NCBI RefSeq assembly: GCF_052857255.1
Contig: NC_135498.1
Location: 159,263,124 to 159,327,123 of the forward strand
DNA: 64,000 bases
Source: Amblyomma americanum
Lineage: Eukaryota; Arthropoda; Arachnida; Ixodida; Ixodidae
Direction: 5' to 3'
Part shown: positions 9,513 through 20,558 of the stretch, piece after piece
Position numbering within the stretch: position 1 is the first letter of the stretch
How the letters are laid out: each line of letters opens with the position of its first letter
The notes under the pieces: model-generated
The model's input: the letters and a program-made list of their open reading frames with translations, nothing else
The model's database searches: none
What the model was told of the DNA's origin: nothing
Program-made: the position numbers and the translations under genes

Positions 9513-11598
9513 ATGGCGCCGAAAGTGTCGCTTGTGCGCATTGTGCGTTTTTTTATAGAAGGTGTCCCCCAGAGAGAAATTTGCCGGCGCACTAATAGGT
9601 CAAGAGACGCTGTGAATAGGATAATCCAAGCCTATAAAAATGAAGGGAGGCTAGGTGACGCCCAACGCAGCGGCAGACCAAGGACAACGACACAAGAAGT
9701 GGACCGACTAATTGTGGCTGCGGTAGTTGCCGACCCATTCCTCAGTGCAAAAGAACTAAAGGACGCTCTTGCTCTCAATGTTTCATGCAAGACGATACGG
9801 AGGAGACTGCACGAAGCAGGTCTCTAGAGCTGCGTAGCAGCCCAAAAGCCGCACCTAACAGAAAAACAACGCAAAGAAAGGTTGGCCTTTGCCCAAGCCG
9901 TTGAGCAGTGGTCCGTGGAAGACTGGGGCGAAATTGTCTTCTCAGACGAGTCGACTTTCAGCACGCGCTGGGACCTCCAACGGCGTGTGTGGCGACCACT
10001 CAACTGCAGGTGAGCACGCCTAAGTCTGCTGGATAAAACATGTCTTTATTTAAACACAAAGCATTTTCTGAACAGAAGGGCATGTCTAAACAAATGCTTA
10101 GTTCGAAGGTTCAATCTCCTACCCTGTTCGTGAATAAAATTTTAGATACGGACATTCTCCTTTCCGTGAATTTTCAGCAAATTTCTAGTATTGACAGCCT
10201 AAACACTATGCGTGTAATTTGTCTATTTCATACCGTTTTTTGTTGAAGTATACGTAATTATTTTTCTACTGAGTAAGTCCCTTTGCGCTGATTTTTTGCC
10301 GTCTTCATTATGCCATGCCCAAATAATATGCATCTTTAATTTGGGATTTGAGTAAAGATGCGTCTTCGTCCATAAAGTACTCGAGCTCGCCTCCATACGA
10401 TGCCGAAGCAAACTTATTTTTGATTAATATCTTAGTGCGGGCTAGTTGGTGAATAATCATGGAAAGTGGCAGCTCGAAGCAACAAGGATGAAATGGAGAC
10501 ACAAGAACTTGTCCTTTGTTCACGCCTGTACTGATCGTCCTGCGCTTGTGCTATGTTGTGGTGTCTTTTCGTCCTTGTTGCTTCGCGCTCCCGCTTTGCA
10601 TTATTATTTTTATTTTCTGTTTTAATATCACTTATAATTTTACTCTAAAACACAAGCATTTGGTAGTACGACAATGCGGGTGCATCTTGCATATTACTTG
10701 GGATATGGCAGGCGTCAGGGTAGGTTCGGCCACCTAGGCTTCTATGACTCCCGCTGATATTGCATATACCAAGATACAGAAGTGATAACTTTCTTAGAAC
10801 ACCGGTGGTGCATTTTGTAAAATTTATTTGTAAAGTTAATTTTGTTATTCAGCCAAACTTGTCCTTTGGTTTTGTATGTGAGCATGCTCGTTAGATACTG
10901 GCAAAAATACGTTCCCTTCACTACGCCTCAATAATAGTCTTTGCATGTGTCGTGTCTACGGCTTTCCTCCTTGTCTTGTCGAACCTTTTTTTTTTTAAGT
11001 GATGCTTATGTTGTGCTTAAAGAGAGGAAATAGCATACCTTCCTTACTGAGATGAAACCACTTTTCTTATTTCTCTACACCTAGGTACCTACCGGAATAC
11101 ACTCAAAAAATTTTTTGCAGTGGGCGGTGCACTGTAAACGTGTGGGGGGCGATCAGCAAGGAAGGGCTCGGCCCGCTTGTTCGCATCGAAGGGCCGTTTA
11201 CATCAGAAGATTACTGCAACATTATAAGACATCACCTGTTGCCATTCGTTCTTGACGGCCCTTTCCCGGATGGTGACTTTCAGTTCCAACAGGACAGAAG
11301 TCCAGTTCACACAGCCCGTAAAGTGACAGCCCTCCTCGACCGCTACGTAGTACGCCGGCTAAACTGGCCCCCCAAAGGAGCTGACCTAAACCCAATAGAA
11401 AATGTATGGGGCCTACTCAAAAAACAACTCAGCACCCACCGTGATGTTCCCACTACGGCCAACTCCTTATGGGATGCAGTGAAGGAGGAATGGGAGGTGT
11501 TACGTGAACGGCCGGATGTGATTACATCGCTCTACACCTCAATGCCGCGGCGGAGTGCGCAAGTGATCGCCTTGCAGGGACATTTCACAAGCCACTAG
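9513..11598 (+). pseudogene. Tc1-family transposase (DD34E) with an intron and one nonsense codon
   Basis: Exons 9513-10009 and 11085-11598 join in frame to 337 codons, the usual size for Tc1. The N-terminus has the paired-type HTH (VPQREICRRTNRSRDAVNRI) and a GRPR hook (RSGRPRTT). The catalytic aspartates are in VFSDEST and FQQDRSPVH, the glutamate in LNPIENVWG, and 34 residues separate the second D from E. A TAG at 9825 in GL*SCVAAQK interrupts exon 1. The QDN motif reads QDR, a possible further lesion. The ATG at 9513 follows a cagcacc context and precedes the normal MAPK-like N-terminus. I found no convincing terminal inverted repeats. Confidence 0.88.
10010..11084 (+). other. Intron (or precisely excisable insert) in the Tc1 transposase
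   Basis: A 1075-bp GT-AG interval starts gtgagc and ends ttatttctctacacctag, with AGGT at both boundaries. Removing it restores the transposase frame (LNC|RYLPEY). The interval contains a short inverted repeat (about 10475-10501 and 10560-10586, gaagcaacaagga versus tccttgttgcttc), which suggests a MITE-like piece inside. Because AGGT could equally be a 4-bp target duplication, origin by transposon insertion is possible. Confidence 0.7.
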
Positions 11599-12700
11599 TT
11601 TTGTTTGTGCCTTGCGTAAATTCTCATTTGTGAATAAAAGACTTCCAAATTCATATTATTTCTGATTCCTTCGAATTACTGCATGCAGCAAATGTATTCC
11701 AACCACATATTTTTCCGCTCATTTTAAGATACGGCACTACCATTAAGGATGACTACCAAACGCACAGCTCCTGAAACAATTAGGCAACACGTCTGTGGGC
11801 TACAGATGTCTCATGCACGAATCGACTGTTTGATTGTCCATTCATACGTGCGTTACGGCCGCGCAGCTTGTTGCCTATTGCGTAATAGCTCGTTCTGCTG
11901 AAAACCCGGCGTCGTCGTTCGTCGCCGTTGTCAGTCGCGAAAAATACCAGAAGTTTCAAAGGAAGTTCAAAAAAAATTGGAAGTGGCTTAGCTCGGTTAT
12001 GCCAGGATATACGTAGTAAAAGCTAAGGCATAGGGGGTGCCATGGCTGGCCACGTGGTTCGTCACACGGTTGGTCAGTGTTACGGTGCGACCACGGTAGG
12101 ACTGCGAGCACAGCGAAACTGCGAGTTCGTGGCCGAATGTAGCTTTCGCTAGAAAAAAAAAAAATTGCCGGCATCGGCACCTCTGCGCGCCAGGCAGGCA
12201 CACAACGCAAAAGTCACAAACGCTTTTTTTTTCTTTATTGCATAGAAGTACTACACCCTCCCTGACAGCCAACTCCGACTTAACCAGGTCGCACCAAGCA
12301 ATCCGTCAGGCACAATGGGCCAACGCGTTAGAGGGGCGCCTGTGAACCTATTGTGGTGTTCATGACTTCGTAACGTGTATTGGAGATGTGTATTGATGTT
12401 ATGGTAATTAGTAACTAACGTAAATAAAGTAAAAAAGATGCGCCTAACGAAAAGGCGGTGTTTCGGGGCTCCATTGCACTGATACAAAATCGTGCGTATG
12501 TCAGTAAGTGCGACTGTAGTATCTCGTAAAGTGTAACTTAGATATCGATTGGTAATTGGTACTTTGAAATAAAAAAAAGAGAAAGATAAAAAGAGAAGGC
12601 GCTATTGCATCGACACTTAAGGTGAGGCTTAAGCGCCCTTATAATTTCTTTTTCCCCACCCCACAACATTACCCGGCTTTATTTTCCTAGCTGTATATGG
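11599..12700. other. No gene recognised
   Basis: 3' flank of the Tc1 transposase (polyA-like gaataaaag at about 11630), then unassigned sequence with A-rich and T-rich tracts near 12150 and 12225. No domain-bearing frame is visible. Confidence 0.3.
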
Positions 12701-13030
12701 GTGATGCTCATTGCCCGCTCAAGTTTGAAGTGTATTGTCGGACCATTCAAATGCAGAGAGGCAGCAGCGCACAACTGTCGCTCTAAATGTGCTGCTTGCG
12801 GATTTGTAATCGTCTTTTTATTGCTTTATTTGGCCGGAAAAGTGGAAAATTCAAGCGACAAGCGTTATCATAGGCGTGTGCAAGCGTATGGGCAAGCGAG
12901 CGACACGCGCCTGCAAGCACCGATGAGTCAGCAGCGTGCCACTGCAGCAGCGCCGCCTGCCGGCGCGCCCCAGACAACCGATCAGCGGCGGCTCCGCGCT
13001 AGTAAACCGTCATGCTCGCAGGTAAGATAG
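12701..13030 (+). pseudogene. Membrane-protein first-exon copy B
   Basis: An open frame from an ATG at 12701 runs to a donor-like AG/GTAAGATAG at about 13021. It encodes a short N-terminus, a hydrophobic segment CGFVIVFLLLYLAGK (about residues 34-48) and a Ser/Gln/Ala/Arg-rich stretch. This pattern suits the cytoplasmic tail plus signal-anchor of a type II membrane protein. It is the inverted counterpart of 8056-8365. No downstream exon is recognisable in the window, so I treat it as an orphan exon. An expressed gene with distant exons cannot be excluded. Confidence 0.45.
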
Positions 13031-13149
13031 GACGCGCATGCACGCAGCGTCGGTCTCGTCACCAGGTGCGTCACCGCGAGAGAGCGCGGCGATGCGCTCG
13101 CTGCTGCTCCGGCGACCGTGCGGGGCGGTCCGGAGACTTTTGTCCCCGA

Positions 13150-13243
13150 TGGTACATGCTAGGTTGAGTCCGACGCAAGTAGGCGCATGGTGGCTAGCAG
13201 AGCGGACAAAATCGCTGTGTATGAGGTACATGCTAGGTTGAGT
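13150..13243. repeat. 55-bp micro-inversion flanked by 19-bp direct repeats
   Basis: GGTACATGCTAGGTTGAGT occurs at about 13150-13169 and 13224-13243. Between them a block of about 55 bp (cgcaagtaggcgcatggtgg... to ...gtatgaggtac) is inverted relative to its neighbours when compared with the copy at 7869-7923. Confidence 0.75.
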
Positions 13244-13544
13244 ACCATGCTAGTCTTTTTTTCTCTTTAAGATAGACGACCTTTTTAAGATGCAATGCAT
13301 ATATAACCGTATTTGGTAAGAAAAGACAAGTAACCAAAACTTTTTAGCAACATATAACGTGTTTCTTTCATGACTGCGTACGAGGTGAGCAGCACCTGAT
13401 GGGCCCCCAGCGGCAGCTTTCAAAAGCTCGCTTATAGGCCATGTGAGACGGAGCTAAATCCTATGAGGTAAAACTCCCTTGCGGTCCTTTAAGAGAAGGC
13501 ATTTTAAAGAAGATCCGAGTTGCCCCTGTGACACGGGTATAAGG
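13244..13544. other. No gene recognised
   Basis: Unassigned sequence between the exon B repeat and LINE copy B. Nothing coding is visible. Confidence 0.3.
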
Positions 13545-15580
13545 CTATCATGCGCCAAGCTCAAGGTATAAGAAATTGTTTTCTGTAGACTTACAAAGGT
13601 ATAAAAAATATGGCGGTGTAGAAAGCCTAAAAGGTTATATCCTTCTGCCCATAGTTTTATGTTTCAGGATATTCATATGTTGTGGACCTAGATTGGTTTC
13701 GTGAAGACATAAGGCTACGGACAATATTGACCCTAAAATATCGGTTATGTCAATTTAATTCCTCGAACAGGCCTCTACAGTTCCACTGAACTAAAAAAGC
13801 GATGTTTATGTTTTGGGGTAGGACCGATATGGGGTTTACTTACGTTCTGGACCCGTTATGAGAGGTCTGTCTTTTTTCGCTCGAGAGAGCTATTCCGCTG
13901 CTGTAAAGCAGGCGGAGTGGGAGTTGTATCTATCACCTCACCAGAGGTGCTGGAGGACCACGGAGAAGCCGCGGTTGTTAGTTTCAAGCCTCCCTCAATG
14001 GGGATGGGGGGAAGTCCTGAACGATGCCGACCCATTGACCGGCACTCCCTGCTTTGAGGGTGGCAGAGCAGCCTTCGCTGTCCCTGCCTGTGGCATGGAA
14101 GGCCCTGCATCGGCTCGGTGGAAGCGGCCTCGGCAAGTGCCGTAGTGCTCTGTGGTGCTACGCCCCTGCGCACCACATCAGCGAAGTTGGGTTTTGCTGT
14201 GAAAGAGAATGTGTTGGTAAGCGCAAAACGCCTCCTTGCTTCTTTAAATGAAATGTTTTCCTTTGCCTTTATGGTGATTATTTCTTTTTTCCAGGATGGA
14301 CACACCCTGGGGTACGCAGCGTGGTCTCCTTTGCAGTTTGCGCAGCATAGTGCTGCATCACATTCCTCAGAATGGGGGTCCTTCGAAATGCATTTCGGTC
14401 AAGTTTCTCGACCGCGGCAACTTTGTGAGCCGTGGCTAAACTTCTGACAATTGAAACATCGGCGGGGATTGGGTATGTAACGCCTGACATTGACCTTCAG
14501 GTATCCAACGTCGATAGTTTCGGGCAAAGTGCTGGTCTTAAATGTAAGGACCATGTGTTTAGTACGTATTCTTGTCCATGTGGATTTTGATTCTGTGAAT
14601 GTCAATTACATTTTGGCCTGATAGACCTTGAAGCATTTCGACTTCTGTGATATGGATAAGTCAGATTCAAAGATTACGCCTCAGACTGTGTTTAGAGATC
14701 GGTGGGGGTTACGGAGACAGAGGTGTCCGCTATAGATGCAATGTTTGAGAGTTTGGAACACTGGATGCTGTCGTGCAGTTCAAGAAGTCGCCGCTGGGCA
14801 TTTTTGAGACCATGTAGCCAGGGCCCAAGGTATCGATTAAGAATTTTGACACAAGGAATGGGGATATTATTCTTGCTTGTTTTCCATCACTTTTACTGCG
14901 AATTACATGGAACCTTGAAAATGTTTGCCTCTTTTTTAAAAAAAATCAGCTGCTTCATTCCGCCCTTTTTTTTAGAAAGCGATGAGGTTTGGAAAAGGGG
15001 GAGCCATAAAAATTTAGTTTTTCGTTCATGGTGCCAGCCACCTGCCATGGAGTGACCCAACTAGGGGACAGGACAGGAACTTTCTAGCAAGCCCTGCCAA
15101 CACCAGCTGTACACCCTAACTATAACCAAATATGACAAACAGAGGGCAGTTGGCCACACAAGGTTAACCCTCACCGCCTATGAAAAGTGAAAAAAAAACG
15201 ATAAGGCAGGAGGGGACAGGAAAGTTGTAAGAAAGATGATAGGAAAGTGAAAGACAAAGGGGAGGACAGGAAAAGAGAACTGCCGATTTCCCCCGGTTGA
15301 GTAAGGCCGGAAGTGCCATCTACAGGAAGCTGGGGCCAAAGTGGCGCATTGCTTCCGCCGAGGCACCTTAAAGGTCCAAACGCTTGGCATTTGCTCAACC
15401 ACCAGGATCCCCTTTTCCCCGGACACGGCGATGCCACGCACGGCTAGGCGCGGGTTCTTGGGTCCGTGGTGATGCACTGTTCACCATCATCCCCTTGCTG
15501 GGATGTCCCTGCAGATGCTCGGGAACCTGTGGTGTCGCCACTCACCAACGCCTGCAAGCTGCAGACGCTCCCCTGCGGGG
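13545..15580 (-). mobile_element. I-clade LINE copy B, internally deleted
   Basis: Same family as copy A but more diverged. From high to low coordinates it has a 5'UTR ending exactly at the same 5' terminus (ccctgcgggg, 15580), ORF1 and the first roughly 45 codons of ORF2. It then jumps to a piece of the 3'UTR (ggctatcatgcgccaa... near 13550, matching ggctatgatgcgccaa at 1040). Most of ORF2 (about 3.5 kb in copy A) is missing. LINEs are usually 5'-truncated, so a complete 5' end with an internal deletion is unusual. I found no clear target duplication. Confidence 0.82.
13836..15029 (-). pseudogene. LINE copy B ORF1 (gag-like), frameshifted
   Basis: Collinear with copy A ORF1 from the ATG at 15029 to the stop at 13836. 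Recognisable pieces include RRCFNCQKFSHGSQSC (first knuckle), CPSWKKE and KEARRRFALTNTFSFTAK followed by NFADVVRRGVAP. Several frameshifts divide it into frames at 14399-14605 and 13856-14305, so it cannot encode the protein. Confidence 0.82.
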
Positions 15581-15858
15581 ATATGCAGGTTCTGCACTCC
15601 CAGTCACTGAATGTGCAACCACTGCACCCCTGACTCCTTATCAAAGAAGATGGACAAGTGCAAGCTGCACATTGCACATGTAAGGCAGGCTTAGGGGAAG
15701 CCGATTCCCATATTGGTACTGTCCTATTCTACATACAGGCTGCTGTGCAAAGATGGGATGGACAAGCTTGCACTGATAAAGACAACGCATGGCTGCCTCC
15801 AGCTGTACGGTTCATTGAATCAACACCTGCATGACATGCGAGCTTTTCATCCTCCAAA
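15581..15858. other. No gene recognised
   Basis: Sequence between the LINE 5' end and the first clear codons of the YqaJ-type gene. It may contain decayed 5' coding sequence of that gene, but no motif is readable. Confidence 0.3.
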
Positions 15859-17141
15859 ATGAAGAAGAGGATAATGGACGGTGAAACACGAAATCGTGGG
15901 AAAGTGCGCAGGGTGAATGTTCAACCAACCACAGATAAAGAATGGTCACAATTTTTATTGCCGTGCCACCAAAGTGGCAGCTGACCAGCATTGTTATCCC
16001 TGGAGCAAAAGTATGCTGATGACTTCATCCGTGTTGCAACAAAATTTCCAAGTGCCATAATCACTAACATGTTGCAGAATGACCAGCCCACTACATGGAG
16101 TGCTGTGATGGAGCAAAGCTCCCAGCTGGCCCAAAACATCACAGTTGAGACACATGTATGGCATGTCTGTCCGTAGTACTTACATTTTCTGTCTAGCATT
16201 GCATGCTTGGCTAAAGAATAACACAAAAAAGCAAATGAACAGCGTGCCTAGGATCTAGTGATTTCTGTTTTGTATCTCAGCTAGCAGGGCTTATGAGGAA
16301 AGCACAAGGGAGCAGGCGAAATGCACAAAGTGGTTTGCATTCAGGGCAGGCCGCATCACTGTGTACAATGCAAAGGCAGCGTGCCAAACGTCATTAAGTA
16401 ATCCTGCAATGTCACTTCTGAGAAGAATTTGTTATCCTGAAACTACGCAGTTTTGGTCACCACAGACTGCTTGGGGAAAAGAGCACAAAGAAAAGGCAAG
16501 AGACGCTTAAAAGGCAGAGTCATAGGACATACACATGGATCCACTGAGCGGCCATTTTTGGCTGCCTCTCCTGATGACATTATAAACTGCACTTGCTGCA
16601 AAGAAGGTGTTTTGGAAATAAAATGCCCATTTATTGGCAGAGAGGAATGTGCACGGGCACTTGCCACACTGAAGAACTCCTGCATAACTATTGTGGAGGA
16701 GGCTGCGACGCTCAAGGAGCACCACCCGTATTACTACCAGGTCGAAATGCAGATGTATGTGTGCAAAGCAAACAATTGCGACTTCGTGTTGTGGACACTG
16801 AAGGATTTTATTGCAATTCGTGTGTACAAAGACGCACAGTTTTGTGAAAAGATGGTGAAGCGCTGTGAAGAGTATTTCAAGTTGATTCTTTTGCCTGAAC
16901 TTGGCTTCCATTACTGGACTGACAGGAGCTGTGACATTGTGCAAGAAACTGTCGAAGAGTCTGAGACTTCAGAAGAGCAAGCATATTGCTTCTGCCAAGA
17001 ACCTGAATATGCAAAATGGCGATGTGTGAGAATGCCATGTGCAGATGTGTGTGGTTTCACTTCAAATAAGTGAGCCTCAAAAAAGCACCAAGACGAAGTT
17101 GGTACTGCTGTGAGTGCAAACAAAAGTGCAAAAAGGCATAG
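15859..17141 (+). pseudogene. YqaJ-type nuclease with C-terminal PHD-like finger (ISL2EU partner), decayed
   Basis: Pieces in three frames give KPALLS-like LEQKYADDF, then an apparent intron ending ttttgtatctcag (about 16279). Exon sequence follows with CTKWFAFRAGRIT, then FLAASPDD and GVLEIKCPF, then YYYQVEMQMYV. ASPD, E-K and Q-x-Q are the active-site motifs of the YqaJ/lambda-exonuclease PDDEXK fold. The tail has CFCQEPEYAKW, VWFHF and WYCCECK, a PHD-like zinc finger broken by a frameshift. A stop (TGA) interrupts the first exon and a frameshift lies near 16510. The gene ends 88 bp from a convergent ISL2EU-type transposase frame. That two-gene arrangement is, as I recall, the hallmark of ISL2EU elements. 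Confidence 0.8.
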
Positions 17142-17228
17142 CATGTCTCACTTTTCCCCCACAGGAGCTGCATTGTAAGCAATAAACAATTGCAACATCT
17201 GAAGCAACTGCATCATCTATCCCTGGAG

Positions 17229-17672
17229 TCATCCAAATGAAACAGTGGAGTTACTCAAACTGCACAGTGCATCGCAATCAAAGACTCCTTTATCAAGCAC
17301 AGTGTGTCTATTTCCTTCTGATGCAAGCATCTTCACAGGAAGTGTGTACTTTAGCATTCGGTACTTATTGCGGAGGAGTCCAAAGACTCTTTCAGAATGA
17401 ATTCTAACATTAGCAAGCTTTCTCCTCTTCTCTACTTGGCAGGCTGGGAGCTGGGGCTTGCCTTTGGTGAAAACAGGAGTTACAAGCTTCACACAGTGAA
17501 GCTGAAAACTGTCGCTAATAGTAAAACCTCTCTGTGCCAAAACATAATCTCCAGGCTGGAGATTATTCAGCACGCCACACTTCTCTGTAATGATCTCATC
17601 ACTCGAGCGTCCACACCACACACGAGAACTATATGTGACGACACCTTGTGGGGCAGAACTTCCGTGTGACAC
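17229..17672 (-). pseudogene. ISL2EU-type DDE transposase fragment
   Basis: C-terminal part of a DDE_Tnp_4-type transposase on the minus strand. It includes SSRVWCGRSSDEIITEKCG, PGDYVLAQRGF and RIHSERVFGLLRNKYRML. The second catalytic aspartate, normally in a ...ADRGF motif, reads Q. The final glutamate (HSERV) is kept. The first catalytic segment is missing because a HARBI1 relic in the opposite orientation begins at about 17673. Convergent with the YqaJ pseudogene. Confidence 0.78.
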
Positions 17673-17689
17673 CTTCGACGTTCCGGTAT

Positions 17690-18690
17690 ATAGTCGAAGC
17701 TAGCTGGCCACTGCTGCAGTGCGTCGACATGAATGTGCGCTTGGCCATCTGTCGCGAAGCGCGTTGCAGTGGCGATGTACAAGCTGTGCTCCTCGGCAGA
17801 GGATAGGTCTGTGGCCAATCTTTTTGGCCTGGGGCGATCTACTGTGAACACCATCTATCGGGAGTTTTGCGATGCCGTAGTGAGCCTACTCGAAGACAAG
17901 TGGATCAACATGCCCTCTCCAGACGCAATGGGCGACCACATTTGACAGTTCAGTGCCGTTTGCGATTTCCCACAAGCGATGGGGGCACTCGATGGTTGCC
18001 ATTTCTCCGTGTCACCACCGAAGGAAAGCGCATCAGACTACCACAACTACAAAGGCTACCTACAAAAGAGTTCTCATACTTGGCTTATGTAGAGCTTACA
18101 TGTTGCAGCCATAAAGCCAGCATTGCAGCAATATGAATTTGTAATGCAAAAGTTTTCAGTTCACAAGTCATTGTGCATTGCATGTCCATGATTTGTGAAG
18201 AATTCTTGTAATGCTGTTTTTTTTCACAGGCACAGTGTTGTGCTGCTCACCTTGGTAGATCGCCGGTACCGCTTTCGGTACGTGAACATTGGCTCATTAG
18301 GGCGCTGCCACAATGCCTACAGCTATCAACGGTTCCAGCTGGCATAGTTCATTGCAGTGCCAACATTTCAGGCTCCAGCTGTAGTCATCACTGGAACAGC
18401 TGTGCCTCCACTAATACTCTGCGATCAAGTGTTTCCCCTCACATCCCACTTAATCAAACTCTTCAGCCACAGCGCCCACTTGGATGCCGACATCAAAAGG
18501 TTAAATTACCACTTATCGAAGGCTAGAACGGTAGTCGAGAACGCGTTTGGCAGAATGAAGGCAAGATTTACGTTCTGCATGAGGAGGATGGAGTGCAGCT
18601 TAGATACAGCTCCACTGGTGACTCGCGCCTGCTGAACAACATCTGTGAAGCGTTTGGCGACCACGTCATGCAAGACTGGACCTCTGATGT
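17690..18690 (+). pseudogene. Harbinger (HARBI1-type) transposase relic
   Basis: Starts abruptly in the N-terminal HTH (KRVAVAMYKLCSSAED, LFGLGRSTVNTIYREF) and continues through a stop to QAMGALDGCHFSV (first D). After disrupted or intronic sequence ending ttttttttcacag (about 18230) come VVLLTLVDRRYRFRYV, ILCDQVFPL (second D) and ARTVVENAFGRMKARF (E). All three catalytic residues survive, but stops and frameshifts at about 17943, 18340 and 18630 kill it. It belongs to the same subfamily as the relic at 0.6 kb. Confidence 0.82.
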
Positions 18691-18988
18691 AAAAGTTTCC
18701 GAGGCCCTATATGAGCAGCCACAAAGACACAGATGCTCAAACCGCAACTGGTGCTGCAGTACGAGTTGCAATCATAGAATACTACAAGCAGCGAGCACAG
18801 AACTGAGGTAAGCAGTGCTATCCATTTAGAAAAGTTGTGTTTTCTGGCTGGCTAGTTGGTGCAATGCATTCACTTTAAGAAACTGTGTGAAAAGATAACA
18901 GAACACACAGGGGAGAAACGCAAAATTTGAAAGGTTATACCTCTTTATAGGCTTCGCAGCCAACACTTTACAAAACAATATATATATA

Positions 18989-19140
18989 CAGTGAAAGCTC
19001 GTTAATTCGACCCCCGTTAATTCAGACAATCGGATAATTCGACCTGCACACATGGTCCCTACAATTATATATGAGTCTATGGGGCAAAACTCTCGTTAAT
19101 TCGGACAAATTTTACCGCCCATTGGTTAATTCGACCTAGT
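18989..19140 (+). mobile_element. Tigger/pogo-like 5' terminus remnant
   Basis: TA followed by CAGTGAAAGCTCGTTAATTC at 18989, with further gttaattcgac and gttaattcggac repeats to about 19135. This is the style of Tigger terminal and subterminal repeats and resembles the ends of the elements at 36722 and 58845. I could not find a matching right end. Confidence 0.5.
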
Positions 19141-19469
19141 TCCACAGCCCGCCAAGAGCGGCGCTACTGTAAAGTTGGAAAAAAGAATGTAGCGTAGGCC
19201 ATCCGTACGGTCATCGTCATCAGCAGTGAGAGAGAGGGCGAGGGAAGCAAGGTTAGCAGTGGCCGAAGCGCCCGGTGTCTTTCTTTGTGCTTCGTTGCCT
19301 CTTGCAGTCGTGCTCAGTCGTCGTGTTAACCCTATCTTCAGCAAGTCTCGTTTTGGCGTGTGTCGTCGTTGCCCCGTGTTTCTTGCTGCTACGATCGCGG
19401 TTATTGAACCCTAACACGCCTTTTCTCGATATTGCGTGCTTTGCCAGCGTGTTTACTGTGCCTCCGGAG

Positions 19470-19565
19470 AGCCTATTCGCCTGCCCACGGTCATGGTGAA
19501 AGACTTTATACTTTTTAAAAATATTTTTGTGCAAGGGTCCCAAATTGGTCTCCTGAAGGCACAGC
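19470..19565 (-). mobile_element. I-clade LINE fragment (ORF2 endonuclease)
   Basis: The minus strand encodes LCLQETNLGPLHKN and DRGQANRLSGG, matching residues about 31-66 of copy A ORF2 (LCLQETNLGPQHVH, DREQANRLSGG). Only about 100 bp is present. It is embedded in unassigned sequence between a Tigger-like terminus and a Harbinger element. Confidence 0.75.
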
Positions 19566-20530
19566 GCCACAGGAGAAGGTGTACACGTCACGCCTTCGAG
19601 AGTGCTTGCGGCGACACAGTTTCCGGTTTTGCTCCGGCGGCCGCCGCTGACAGGGGAGGGGACGGTTCGCTCGGCCGCTACGTTCAGTCCGTGCGTCTTC
19701 GGGAGAATGCGGCAGCAGTTCGGTCTCGGTGCCACACGTTGGGGCCGACGCCGTGAGTGGTGCTTCGGTGTCGATGGAGCTGGATTACGAGTTCTTGCCG
19801 TGAATTTCTCGCATGTTGGACATAGAAGAATGCGTGCGCTAAAAATGTACAAATAAATAACATTTTTGAAGTCCAATATTTATGAACTGGTTAGAGCAAG
19901 CTGCATTTTGTGGCATACGTCGCCTTTGTGTTTGTCTGCATCTTCTCTTTGAGTTACTTCTCTTTTATCTTTCGCGCTTCTTTTTTCCCATTATTCTCCC
20001 CTCGACTGTCGGCATTCTCCCCCCTCAGATCAGCACAACCCCGCTCCTTGAGCATGGGACAGCCAGACGGCGGCTTTTGTTGAAAAAAAAATGAAAGCTG
20101 CCTCGTCGCTGCGAAGCATCTTAGCTTTTGCCCCCCCCCCCCCCCTTAAGAAATGCACAAAATTCAAGACGCACGAAGCACGACAGGAACGATGAGGTAC
20201 ACAGACAGGCGCTTCTTTCCTTTGCAACCCTTTGCGCTGTGCCTTCGTAGCCTAATCTCCCTTGTCGCAATGCTTGGTGTCGCGGCCAGCGTGGGAATGG
20301 GATAGTTCCCATCTGTTTGACGTTCACAATGCGCATGGTCTGCAAGCTTCTCTTGGGCACTGAGACCAGCTACGCTTCGCAGTTGGCCTTTCTGTGAACG
20401 AACTGGACAGGCTGTGTTGAACTTCCTGTCTTTCCTGCAATATTTCACCGTGTAGTCAATAATCGTTAGTTATCAGAAGCGCCTGTCTCGTGTACGTCAA
20501 CGTTCCAGTTCGTGCACCGATTTTTGTGCA
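19566..20530. other. No gene recognised
   Basis: GC-rich then pyrimidine-rich sequence, with a run of 15 C residues at 20131-20145 and an A9 run near 20082. Minus-strand frames around 20121-20448 have no recognisable domain. Confidence 0.3.
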
Positions 20531-20558
20531 TTTCTTCAGCGTGCGCCAGAAGTGAAAG

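Noticed and set aside
8985..11710. Similar aaatgcattccaa and aaatgtattccaa stretches as Tc1 terminal repeats
   Set aside because: They are in direct, not inverted, orientation and lack flanking TA at consistent positions.
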